64,000 nt of DNA. It comes from an uncultured Lachnospiraceae bacterium (GTDB taxonomy: Bacteria; Bacillota; Clostridia; Lachnospirales; Lachnospiraceae). Made by a program: the position numbers and the translations under genes. The DNA lies in the NCBI GenBank assembly GCA_902779505.1, contig CACZBZ010000001.1, positions 184,193 to 248,192 on the forward strand. The letters are read 5' to 3'. The notes beneath the pieces were generated by a model. That model was not told where the DNA came from, searched no databases, and was given only the letters and a program-made list of their open reading frames with translations. Below are positions 36,944 through 44,739 of the stretch, piece by piece; position 1 is the first letter of the stretch, and each line of letters starts with the position of its first letter.

Positions 36944-38803
36944 CTAAAAATCTATATCGTACTTCATCAAATCATCCGGAATATCATCCATATCGTAATT
37001 ATCATCAAAGTCTTCCGGTTCGACGACAATTTCTTTCTTGGCCTTCTTGGCTCTCTTCTTGGTCTCTTTTGGAAGAGGTAAAGGATTGTCGAATTGCTCG
37101 GGAACCTCAGCGGGCTTCTCTTCTTCCAAACTCTTGCCAAGTATGTTGGATACGCTGGGAAGTACAGGCTCCTCATAGTCCATAGAGGCCAGTTCTTCAA
37201 CTCCGTCTTCCTGCTCTGAGAATCTTGCAGTTTCTGCCACAGGCGCGGGCTCCGCCACAGGCTCAGCTTCGGGCTCAGGCTCTTCAACGCTTGCGGTTTC
37301 CTCCGATACTTCTGTCTCAGCAACCTCTTCAACAGATTTCTCGGGCTCTTCTGCATTTTCTGTCTCAGTCTCTGCCTCGGTTTCACTCGATGTTGTCTCT
37401 TCAACAGCTACCGGCTCCGCAACCGTCTCAAGCTGAGGAATATCATCCGGAACATCATCATTGTCAAGATCTATAATCTCATCAGACGCCTTGCTCTCTT
37501 CTTCCGGAGTCTCGGTACTTTCTTTTGAAAGCGGTGTCGGGAATGATTCCTCATCCGAATCCGCAACCGCCGTTCCGAACCGGAAGAGTTTAACTATACC
37601 TGCTCCACCGATAATAGCTAAAAATATAATGCTGAATACTATATGCGAATCGGTATCTTTATTTGTAGTAAACAAAAACAAAGCGACTAAATTAACTATC
37701 AATGCCGTTATTACAGCATGAATTCTGTCGTAATCCTTTTTAAGGAAAGTAACAATATATGTTACAGCCATAACAGCCGGAACAATCATCAAAGGTGCTT
37801 TTGCCACGTTAATTACAGGCTCATAATACAGGAACAATGAGAATCTGTAAGCAGCAAATGAAGTAATACCGTTAATAAGCCCGTTAATATCTCCCGAAAG
37901 CAGATAATTCATATTGGAAGGTATTACAAAGAAGGCCGTAAAGAATATTAAAGCCAGTATGGGATTAATAATTCTGAAAGCGATTCCCGCATATACATTT
38001 TCAATAAGCAATACAAGAAGTAAAGGTAAAAGACAATAAAATATGCCGTTATAGAGGCACATTAAGCCAATAATCGCGGCGCTGATTATAATAATTATCT
38101 CATTGATAATCCTCTTTTCTTCCGTCTCCTTAACAAGTCCAAGTAACAACAATCCGATTGACAAAAATAAGAGGTCTGTTTCTATGCTGTTGTAGCATGA
38201 TATTAATGAAGTGAATTCCGGCAGGATCCCTGCAATCAAAATAACAATGCAGGCTTCATAAAATCCCGCAAGCATTTTAACGGCAAAGAATAAAATGATA
38301 GCCGTAAGAAAAGCTAATGTAAGGTTGGCAACAATTACCGCAGTGGCTTTATTGCCAAAGAACTTAAAGAAAACAGATAAAACCGTATCTGTTATAGATG
38401 CTTTATCTGTAAGATTCATAAATATCTTCATATCGTCCCTGATAAGGGCTCTTTCACATGAAGACATATCCACTCTTGCTTCCAAAGCACTCATTCCCGT
38501 AATAACAGGATAGAGTCTGGCAGCAATATATCCGCCAAAAGATATAACAAAAGAAACAATGCCAAATACTCTTCTTTTAGCATCGCTTATATATACTTCA
38601 TGTCTTGAAATTGCATGACTCAAGATAATAAAGGCCTCAGTAACTATAACAGCAGTCATAATCAGAACAAGATTGACATACTTTTTGTCAATGAGTCCAG
38701 AATTATCCATAAGTTCATGAAATGAGAAATAATATAAGGCTCCCGTAAGAACAATAAATATTCCCCATGTCAGATAACTAAACCAGTTACGTTTGGAATT
38801 CAT
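36944..38803 (-). CDS. Large polytopic membrane protein with acidic repetitive tail
   Basis: The first 400 or so of 619 residues contain about ten to twelve hydrophobic segments with short charged loops. The arrangement resembles GT-C glycosyltransferases or O-antigen-ligase-type proteins, but I see no diagnostic motif. Residues about 430-560 are strikingly rich in Glu, Ala, Pro, Val and Thr in quasi-repeats (for example VEEPEPEAEPVAEPAPVAET) and are probably disordered and cytoplasmic. The end is basic then acidic (KKRAKKAKKEIVVEPEDFDD). The gene sits 13 bases upstream of ftsK, so a link with envelope or division is possible. Function unknown. Confidence 0.7.
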   Translation of the reverse strand: MNSKRNWFSYLTWGIFIVLTGALYYFSFHELMDNSGLIDKKYVNLVLIMTAVIVTEAFIILSHAISRHEVYISDAKRRVFGIVSFVISFGGYIAARLYPVITGMSALEARVDMSSCERALIRDDMKIFMNLTDKASITDTVLSVFFKFFGNKATAVIVANLTLAFLTAIILFFAVKMLAGFYEACIVILIAGILPEFTSLISCYNSIETDLLFLSIGLLLLGLVKETEEKRIINEIIIIISAAIIGLMCLYNGIFYCLLPLLLVLLIENVYAGIAFRIINPILALIFFTAFFVIPSNMNYLLSGDINGLINGITSFAAYRFSLFLYYEPVINVAKAPLMIVPAVMAVTYIVTFLKKDYDRIHAVITALIVNLVALFLFTTNKDTDSHIVFSIIFLAIIGGAGIVKLFRFGTAVADSDEESFPTPLSKESTETPEEESKASDEIIDLDNDDVPDDIPQLETVAEPVAVEETTSSETEAETETENAEEPEKSVEEVAETEVSEETASVEEPEPEAEPVAEPAPVAETARFSEQEDGVEELASMDYEEPVLPSVSNILGKSLEEEKPAEVPEQFDNPLPLPKETKKRAKKAKKEIVVEPEDFDDNYDMDDIPDDLMKYDIDF

Positions 38804-38825
38804 ATCAAAATACCGCTACCCGTTC

Positions 38826-39557
38826 CTATGCTTCGCTCCAGTTACAATAAACATCCTGTACATCATCATCTTCATCAAGAAGATCAAGAATTCTTGTAAT
38901 GAGCTTAACTGTCTCATCATCATTTGCATCAACATAGTTCTGCGGTATCATTGTTACTTCACTTGATACCATAGGTATCTTGTTGTCTTCAAGGCACTTT
39001 ACAACAGCAGGAAGGTCATCGGGAGCAGTTACTATTTCGAAGCTGTCTCCTTCGTCGGAAAAGTCTTCCGCACCGCCATCGAGAGCAATCATCATAAGAT
39101 CGTCACCGTCTATATCGCACTCTTCCTTGTCAATGATAATCTGTCCCTTTTCATCAAACATAAAGCTTACGCAACCGGGAGTACCGATACTACCCTGTCC
39201 CTTTGTGAAAGCACTTCTTACATTAGCCGCTGTTCTGTTCTTATTGTCTGTAAGCGTCTTAACTATGATTGCTATACCGCTTGGGCCGTAACCTTCATAT
39301 GTGATATTTTCGTAATTAACATTTCCGCCTTCGCCGGCAGCCTTCTTGATACCTCTTTCAATTGTATCGTTAGGCATATTGTTGGCCTTAGCCTTGGCTA
39401 CAACCTGTGCAAGCTTAAAGTTGTTGGAAGGATCCGGACCGCCTTCTTTAACAGCAACCGCAATTTCTCTTCCTATCATTGTAAAAATCTTGCCCTTAGC
39501 GGCATCGTTCTTCTCTTTCTTATGCTTAATATTCGCAAATTTTGAATGTCCTGACAT
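38826..39557 (-). CDS. YebC/PmpR-family protein
   Basis: This 243-residue protein matches the YebC family throughout. It has the N-terminal MSGHSKFANIKHKKEKNDA, FTMIGREIAVAVKEGGPDP near residue 25, and YEGYGPSGIAIIVKTLTDN near 88. Members have been described as DNA-binding regulators, and some more recently as translation factors acting at difficult sequences such as polyproline. A GGAGAG box lies close to the ATG. Confidence 0.93.
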   Translation of the reverse strand: MSGHSKFANIKHKKEKNDAAKGKIFTMIGREIAVAVKEGGPDPSNNFKLAQVVAKAKANNMPNDTIERGIKKAAGEGGNVNYENITYEGYGPSGIAIIVKTLTDNKNRTAANVRSAFTKGQGSIGTPGCVSFMFDEKGQIIIDKEECDIDGDDLMMIALDGGAEDFSDEGDSFEIVTAPDDLPAVVKCLEDNKIPMVSSEVTMIPQNYVDANDDETVKLITRILDLLDEDDDVQDVYCNWSEA

Positions 39558-39571
39558 TTTTTCTCTCCTCG

Positions 39572-40468
39572 TTATTCGTTTTTATCTTCAGTTCTGTCCT
39601 CATTATTTATTTTAGTAACCAGAACCTGTCTTATCATATTATTATCAACTTCAAGAACCTTGAAATTGTAATTACCAACATCTGTGTCAAATCTGACTTT
39701 CTTATCCGGAATCTTCTCCATCTTTGATATCAGATAACCGTTGATAGTCTCAAAATTCTCTTCGTGGAATTCAATTCCAAGTTTCTCTTCAAGTTCTTCG
39801 AGACTTGTAACACCTTCAACAATGTACTTGCCTTCGCCTCTCTCCACGATATGACCGTCATCCTCGTCATATTCATCCTGGATATTACCCACAATCTCTT
39901 CAAGTATATCTTCCATGGCGATAAGTCCTGCTGTCTGACCATACTCATCAATTACGATAACCATGTGAAGTTTCAATGATTGCATACGCTGGAAAAGAGT
40001 ATCGAGCTTGAGCGTTTCCGGAATAAACCTTGCTTCTCTGAGCATACCGTCAATGGATTCAACTTTTTTACTTGAATTACCTTTGATTCTTGAATACCGC
40101 ATCGCATCCTTAAGATACAGGATACCGATTATACGATCCAGATCCTCTTCATATACGGGAAATCTTGAACTTCCGGTGTTAAGCATAATTTCCAAAGCAT
40201 CACTGAGCTTCAGTGATGCATCAATGCCCACAATGTTGGATCTGTCAGTCATACAGTCTTTGGCAGCCATATCCCCGAAACTGAAAATATTGGTAATCAT
40301 CTGAGCTTCATTCTCTTCAATATATCCTTGAGTTGAAGACTCATTTACCATGGAAATGATTTCATTTTCGGCAGCATTCTTTTTCTTTCTGCGCTTCATA
40401 TACAGATATATGCTGTATGCAATAAGTATAATTATGTCATTAATGACAAGTGCAATCGCTATTTTCAT
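39572..40468 (-). CDS. CBS-pair/CorC_HlyC-domain membrane protein (hemolysin-C-like)
   Basis: This 298-residue protein has one N-terminal membrane segment (about residues 4-24). A linker follows, then two CBS domains (about 70-190, with RFPVYEEDLDRIIGILYLKD and VIDEYGQTAGLIAMEDILEE). The C-terminal CorC_HlyC domain lies at about 205-290. The usual four-segment DUF21 transport domain of CNNM/CorB-type proteins is missing, so this is the short form. A role in magnesium or cobalt homeostasis is possible but not shown here. AAAGGA precedes the ATG, five bases after alr. Confidence 0.83.
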   Translation of the reverse strand: MKIAIALVINDIIILIAYSIYLYMKRRKKKNAAENEIISMVNESSTQGYIEENEAQMITNIFSFGDMAAKDCMTDRSNIVGIDASLKLSDALEIMLNTGSSRFPVYEEDLDRIIGILYLKDAMRYSRIKGNSSKKVESIDGMLREARFIPETLKLDTLFQRMQSLKLHMVIVIDEYGQTAGLIAMEDILEEIVGNIQDEYDEDDGHIVERGEGKYIVEGVTSLEELEEKLGIEFHEENFETINGYLISKMEKIPDKKVRFDTDVGNYNFKVLEVDNNMIRQVLVTKINNEDRTEDKNE

Positions 40469-40474
40469 AATCCT

Positions 40475-41671
40475 TTATTCCATGCTTTTTAAAGGAACAT
40501 CCACAAAAAAGTCTCTGGAATAAACCGGTGTACCTCCTCTTGTGTATATTCTGGGAACTCTCTTCCCAATAATACAAGCCAATTCATAATTAAGCTGGCC
40601 GGACCAATCGGAAAGATCTTCCATGGTGATGGTCTCTCCTCCCTCGCTTCCGATAAGAGTAACTACATCTCCTTCTTTAACATCCGGAATATCAGTTACA
40701 TCACACATGAATTGGTCCATGCATATTCTGCCGAGTATCTTGGCTTTTTTACCATGTATAAGTACATAACCCTTGTTGGACAATGCCCTTGTATAACCAT
40801 CGGCATAGCCAACGGGAACAGTGGCAATCCTTGTTTTCTTATCGGTTACATATATACCGCCGTAACTTACGGGAACTCCGGGTCCAACCTCTTTTACAAA
40901 AGTAATCTGTGACTTAAGCGAAAGAAGTGGCTTAAGAGTGAGACTCTCATGATTAACCTCTTTGGAAGGCCACATACCGTACAAAATGATTCCGGCTCTT
41001 ACACAGCTGTCATAAGATTCCGGGATTTCAATAATTCCGGCACTGTTGGCAAGATGAACCACCGGGAACTTATATCCCAATTCATCCTGACATCTTTTTA
41101 CAAAAGCATGAAATGCTTCCAGTTGTCCGTAAGCATTCGCAAGATCTTCCTCATCCGCTCTTGCAAAATGAGTAAAGATGCCTTCTATTGAAATATTCTC
41201 TTTTGAAAGCACATATTTTATAAAATCGACACCGCTTTCATCCGGCATAACGCCGATTCTGCTCATTCCTGTATCGACAGCTACATGGACCTTGGCTATA
41301 AGACCGAATCTTCCTGCAATCGCATCGATCTCGTCCACCATATCTTTTCTGAAAACAGTAAGCCTTACATCTCGGGCAATCATTTCATCATAAGAACCCG
41401 GGAAAGAATATCCGATTATGATAATCGGCTTTCTTATACTGTTATCTCGTAGCATCAGTGCTTCTTCAGCGGTGGCAACCGCATATCCGAATACTCTCTC
41501 ATGCTTTTCCAATTCTTTGGCTATGGGAAGGGCACCGTGGCCGTATCCGTCAGCTTTTATAACACAAATAATCTTATGATCCGATGAAACCTTCTTTTCG
41601 ATTTCGTCAATATTATGGTTTACATTGTCGAGTTCAATCTGGGCCCAGACACGATCATAGTGTTCTTTCAT
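40475..41671 (-). CDS. alr: Alanine racemase
   Basis: Alr interconverts L- and D-alanine for peptidoglycan. The 398-residue product has the PLP lysine in VIKADGYGHGA near residue 40. The opposing catalytic tyrosine lies in the segment around VSYGGIYV near 267, and IATVPVGYADGY follows near 282. The ATG at 41671 shares one base with the nnr stop (TGATG) and is preferred over the preceding in-frame GTG. Length and motifs are normal. Confidence 0.95.
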   Translation of the reverse strand: MKEHYDRVWAQIELDNVNHNIDEIEKKVSSDHKIICVIKADGYGHGALPIAKELEKHERVFGYAVATAEEALMLRDNSIRKPIIIIGYSFPGSYDEMIARDVRLTVFRKDMVDEIDAIAGRFGLIAKVHVAVDTGMSRIGVMPDESGVDFIKYVLSKENISIEGIFTHFARADEEDLANAYGQLEAFHAFVKRCQDELGYKFPVVHLANSAGIIEIPESYDSCVRAGIILYGMWPSKEVNHESLTLKPLLSLKSQITFVKEVGPGVPVSYGGIYVTDKKTRIATVPVGYADGYTRALSNKGYVLIHGKKAKILGRICMDQFMCDVTDIPDVKEGDVVTLIGSEGGETITMEDLSDWSGQLNYELACIIGKRVPRIYTRGGTPVYSRDFFVDVPLKSME

Positions 41672-43239
41672 CACACAAGAATCTCTCCGTATTTTTCAAT
41701 AATATCACTGGCAATCATATAAGATCTGCCGTTCATCTCGCTTGATTTAAGTCCCGCAAGACTGTGAATATATACAGCCATAGCCGCAGCATAGAATATA
41801 AATCTCTCAGGCTCGGCTTTGGGGTCCTCCACAAGCTTATCCTTCTTCATGTACTGTGAAACAAAGGAAGCAACTATACCTGTAAGAACATCTCCGCTTC
41901 CGGCCGTAGCCATGGCATCATTCGCAATAACATTGATAAAGATCTCTTTACCGTCGGTAACGATGGTATATGAATCTTTTAAAACAAGAATACAATTATA
42001 TTCCTTGGCAAATTCTCTGCTAATTGTAGATCTGTCAGCCTTTATTTCACTTACCGACTTGCCCGACAGTCTTGAAAACTCCTTAATATGAGGTGTAAAA
42101 ATCAGCTTCCTTACAGAATCTTCGCTGCTTTGAAGTTTCAAGAGTCTCTCTCTGAGTTTTTTATTCCTGCCAAGTATATTAATTGCATCGGCATCAACGA
42201 TAAGAGGCTTTCTACTGTTTGTAATGCATTCATCAAGCAATCTCTGCCCCACATCGTCCGTTCCGATACCCGGTCCAACAGCAATGCAGTCACACCAGTT
42301 CTCACCTTCCGTAAAAAGATCGTGGATCTCTTCGGGATCGCTGTAGGTATGAACGATAGCTTCAGGCAAAGCAGCAAGCAGAATACCTCGGTTGGCCTCT
42401 TCGGTAATAACGGATACCATTCCGCAACCGGAACGAAGAGCTGATTTTGCGGCAAGCACACAGGCTCCACTCATATCTTCTCTGCCCGCAAGAATAAGTA
42501 CCTTGCCGAAGGTTCCTTTGTTGCCGGTAACATCTCGTCCGATATCAATCTTGTTATTGGAGTCCTCATTACCAAAATACATGAACATGTCCGGAACGTT
42601 ACCGAAAAAACTGTATTTATTGATACCAACATTATGTCTTACCAGAGTACCAGAATGCTTTGGTCCCTGATTAAGAAAATGTCCTTTTTTATAGAATCCG
42701 AAAGTTACTGTTGTATCCGCCTCAAAGGCAATACCCATAACTTTTCCCGTATCACAGTTGATCCCCGAAGGAATATCAACACTTATCTTATAGCCTCGCT
42801 TTCTGTTAAGCTTTCTAATGAGTTCTTTGTATATTCCCTCTATATCTCTGTTGAGACCTATACCGAAAATTGCGTCGAGAATAATGTCATACTCTTTGCA
42901 TGGAAGTTCTTTATATACATCAATCTCGTAATTCTTGGCAAGTTTTATCTGATGAGCAACGCCTAAGGAATAATCTTTTTCATCAATAGGAATACATATG
43001 TCTACTGAATAACCGTATTCTTTAAGAATTCTTCCCACAGCAATACCGTCACCGCCGTTCTTGCCGTTACCCGATACAACAAGAATAGTCCTCTTTCTGT
43101 TTGGAAACTGTTCCATGATGTAACTGACGACCGTACTGGCAGCCCTTTCCATCAAGACTTCCTGGCTCATGCCAAGCAGTTCCATGGTGTTCCTGTCATA
43201 TCTCTGCATTTCTTCTTTGGAAAGAATGTATTCCTTCAT
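41671..43239 (-). CDS. nnr: Bifunctional NAD(P)H-hydrate epimerase/dehydratase
   Basis: This enzyme repairs hydrated NADH and NADPH. The 522-residue protein fuses the epimerase (about residues 1-215, with VVSGNGKNGGDGIAVGR near 55) to the ADP-dependent dehydratase (about 235-520). The dehydratase part shows AVGPGIGTDD near 325, VDADAINILG near 353 and the active-site NDAMATAGSGDVLTGIVAS near 443. A strong GGGGGAG box precedes the ATG. It is coupled to alr. Confidence 0.95.
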   Translation of the reverse strand: MKEYILSKEEMQRYDRNTMELLGMSQEVLMERAASTVVSYIMEQFPNRKRTILVVSGNGKNGGDGIAVGRILKEYGYSVDICIPIDEKDYSLGVAHQIKLAKNYEIDVYKELPCKEYDIILDAIFGIGLNRDIEGIYKELIRKLNRKRGYKISVDIPSGINCDTGKVMGIAFEADTTVTFGFYKKGHFLNQGPKHSGTLVRHNVGINKYSFFGNVPDMFMYFGNEDSNNKIDIGRDVTGNKGTFGKVLILAGREDMSGACVLAAKSALRSGCGMVSVITEEANRGILLAALPEAIVHTYSDPEEIHDLFTEGENWCDCIAVGPGIGTDDVGQRLLDECITNSRKPLIVDADAINILGRNKKLRERLLKLQSSEDSVRKLIFTPHIKEFSRLSGKSVSEIKADRSTISREFAKEYNCILVLKDSYTIVTDGKEIFINVIANDAMATAGSGDVLTGIVASFVSQYMKKDKLVEDPKAEPERFIFYAAAMAVYIHSLAGLKSSEMNGRSYMIASDIIEKYGEILV

Positions 43240-43262
43240 ATCAGCTCCCCCAAATAAAGCCT

Positions 43263-43949
43263 TTACTTATTACCCTCTGCCGACCCCTCGGCTTTTTCAC
43301 CTTTGTCAGATGCTTCTTTCTGATTTTGAGCATCTTTCACAGCTTTTAGCTGAATCATCTTTTCCATGGGATTATATTTCATATCGAATATATCCATGGC
43401 ATCAGCTCCGAAAACATCATGCATATAAGAATACATGACCGCATTCTGAATCTCTTTTTCCTGTTTTTTAACAACATTCTTCTTCAGTTCGATTCTGATG
43501 TTCTTAACCCATTCGCCAAGTTCTTCAATGATATTCTCATTCTCATGCATTGCTTCGTAACATAACCCCATTGTTTCGAGCATGATATCCTTGTTAACTT
43601 CATTGATCATGGCGGGAAGATCCATAAGCTCTTCCTGATATGCATCAAGTTTTTGATTACAGTCTTCGATTAGACGTTTATTTTCTTCAACCTTCTTCTC
43701 GCTTGAAGGATCCCCGTCGTCCATAAGATTCACAATCTCATCCATGAGCTTTTTCTTGATCTTCTTTATATCTTTTGATTCAGTATTTAGTTTTCCCTGT
43801 CTACGAAGATAATCGTTAAGCTCTGCTTCTTTTTCCTTAATATCCGGCGTCTTCTCCACCATAGAGAAAATCTTGTGCCACTTATTATCAAGAGTCACAA
43901 TGGGTATCTTAGCCTTATTCAGAGCTTTAGTCAGTTTGTCCTCGGCCAT
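43263..43949 (-). CDS. Coiled-coil protein of unknown function
   Basis: This 228-residue, highly charged, soluble protein is predicted mostly helical, with coiled-coil character at about residues 30-110 and 145-175. It has no signal peptide, membrane segment or catalytic motif. A short C-terminal tail is rich in Lys, Glu, Gly and Ser. AAGGGG lies just before the ATG. It is eight bases downstream of rex and 23 upstream of nnr, so it is probably in the Rex-controlled transcript. I do not recognise the family. Confidence 0.7.
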   Translation of the reverse strand: MAEDKLTKALNKAKIPIVTLDNKWHKIFSMVEKTPDIKEKEAELNDYLRRQGKLNTESKDIKKIKKKLMDEIVNLMDDGDPSSEKKVEENKRLIEDCNQKLDAYQEELMDLPAMINEVNKDIMLETMGLCYEAMHENENIIEELGEWVKNIRIELKKNVVKKQEKEIQNAVMYSYMHDVFGADAMDIFDMKYNPMEKMIQLKAVKDAQNQKEASDKGEKAEGSAEGNK

Positions 43950-43957
43950 AACGCCCC

Positions 43958-44584
43958 TTATCTGCTCGCAAGATTATAGCTGAGCTTCATAAGCGAATCA
44001 CTCAAATGAACATTTTCAACCACTACATCATCCGGAACGTTAAGATCCACATGCGCAAAGTTCCAGATGGCTTTAACCCCTATCTTAACCACTCTGTCCG
44101 CAACCTGAACGGCTCCGGCCTTTGGAATGGCGATAACGACTATATCAATTCCGTTGTCTATGATAAAATCTTCGATCTTATCCATAGGCATTATCTCAAG
44201 ACTTCCTATCTTCTTACCTACGAACTCGGGATTCTTATCAAAGAGTCCCATAAAATGGAAGCCCCTGTTCTCATAATTACTGTAGTTGGTAAGTGCTCTT
44301 CCAAGGTTACCGGCTCCGACTATGATAAGATTATGCTCTTCATTAAGTCCAAGAATCTTACCTATCTCATTGTACAGATAATCGACATTATAACCGTAAC
44401 CCTGCTGTCCAAATCCGCCGAAGTTGTTAAAATCCTGTCTGATCTGGCTTGCTGTAACGTTCATTCTTCTGGAAAGTTCCTGGGAACTGATACGTTCAAC
44501 ACCTTCATCTTTCAGATCTCCAAGGTATCTGTAATACCTGGGTAATCTACTGATAACGGCTTGTGAAATAACCTTCTCATCCAT
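43958..44584 (-). CDS. rex: Redox-sensing transcriptional repressor Rex
   Basis: Rex represses fermentation and electron-transfer genes until NADH rises. The 208-residue product has an N-terminal winged helix (ISRLPRYYRYL, RISSQELSRRMNVTASQIRQ) and a C-terminal Rossmann domain with the NADH-binding VGAGNLGRALTNY near residue 88. The start at 44584 has AGGTGA eight bases upstream. An in-frame start at 44671 would add 29 non-family residues and cover the promoter. A near-perfect Rex site overlaps the -35 box of its own promoter, so autoregulation is likely. Confidence 0.95.
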   Translation of the reverse strand: MDEKVISQAVISRLPRYYRYLGDLKDEGVERISSQELSRRMNVTASQIRQDFNNFGGFGQQGYGYNVDYLYNEIGKILGLNEEHNLIIVGAGNLGRALTNYSNYENRGFHFMGLFDKNPEFVGKKIGSLEIMPMDKIEDFIIDNGIDIVVIAIPKAGAVQVADRVVKIGVKAIWNFAHVDLNVPDDVVVENVHLSDSLMKLSYNLASR

Positions 44585-44623
44585 TTTTGTTTCACCTGTT
44601 TTTTGCATAATAAACCAATTTCC

Positions 44624-44652
44624 ATTATAGAATTGAGCCCCCTTATTGTCAA
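44624..44652 (-). promoter_or_regulatory. Sigma-A promoter for rex
   Basis: Minus-strand TTGACA (44647-44652) and TATAAT (44624-44629) with a 17-base spacer are consensus at both boxes. It lies about 40 bases before the rex start. Confidence 0.8.
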
Positions 44653-44663
44653 TGATATAACAA
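44646..44663. promoter_or_regulatory. Predicted Rex operator
   Basis: TTGTCAATGATATAACAA is an 18-base imperfect palindrome. It differs from the remembered Rex consensus TTGTTAANNNNTTAACAA at two positions. It covers the rex -35 box and lies 15 bases from the -35 box of the divergent ABC-F promoter. Confidence 0.72.
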
Positions 44664-44677
44664 TGTTTCACGGCCGT

Positions 44678-44706
44678 TTGACAAGGCCGTAAAAGCCTTG
44701 TAAAAT
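44678..44706 (+). promoter_or_regulatory. Sigma-A promoter for the ABC-F gene, with embedded inverted repeat
   Basis: Plus-strand TTGACA (44678-44683) and TAAAAT (44701-44706) are separated by 17 bases. The spacer contains most of an inverted repeat, ACAAGGC-N7-GCCTTGT (about 44681-44701), which could be an operator. Confidence 0.7.
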
Positions 44707-44739
44707 CAATGCGTTACAATAATTACAAGGTAAAAAAAT

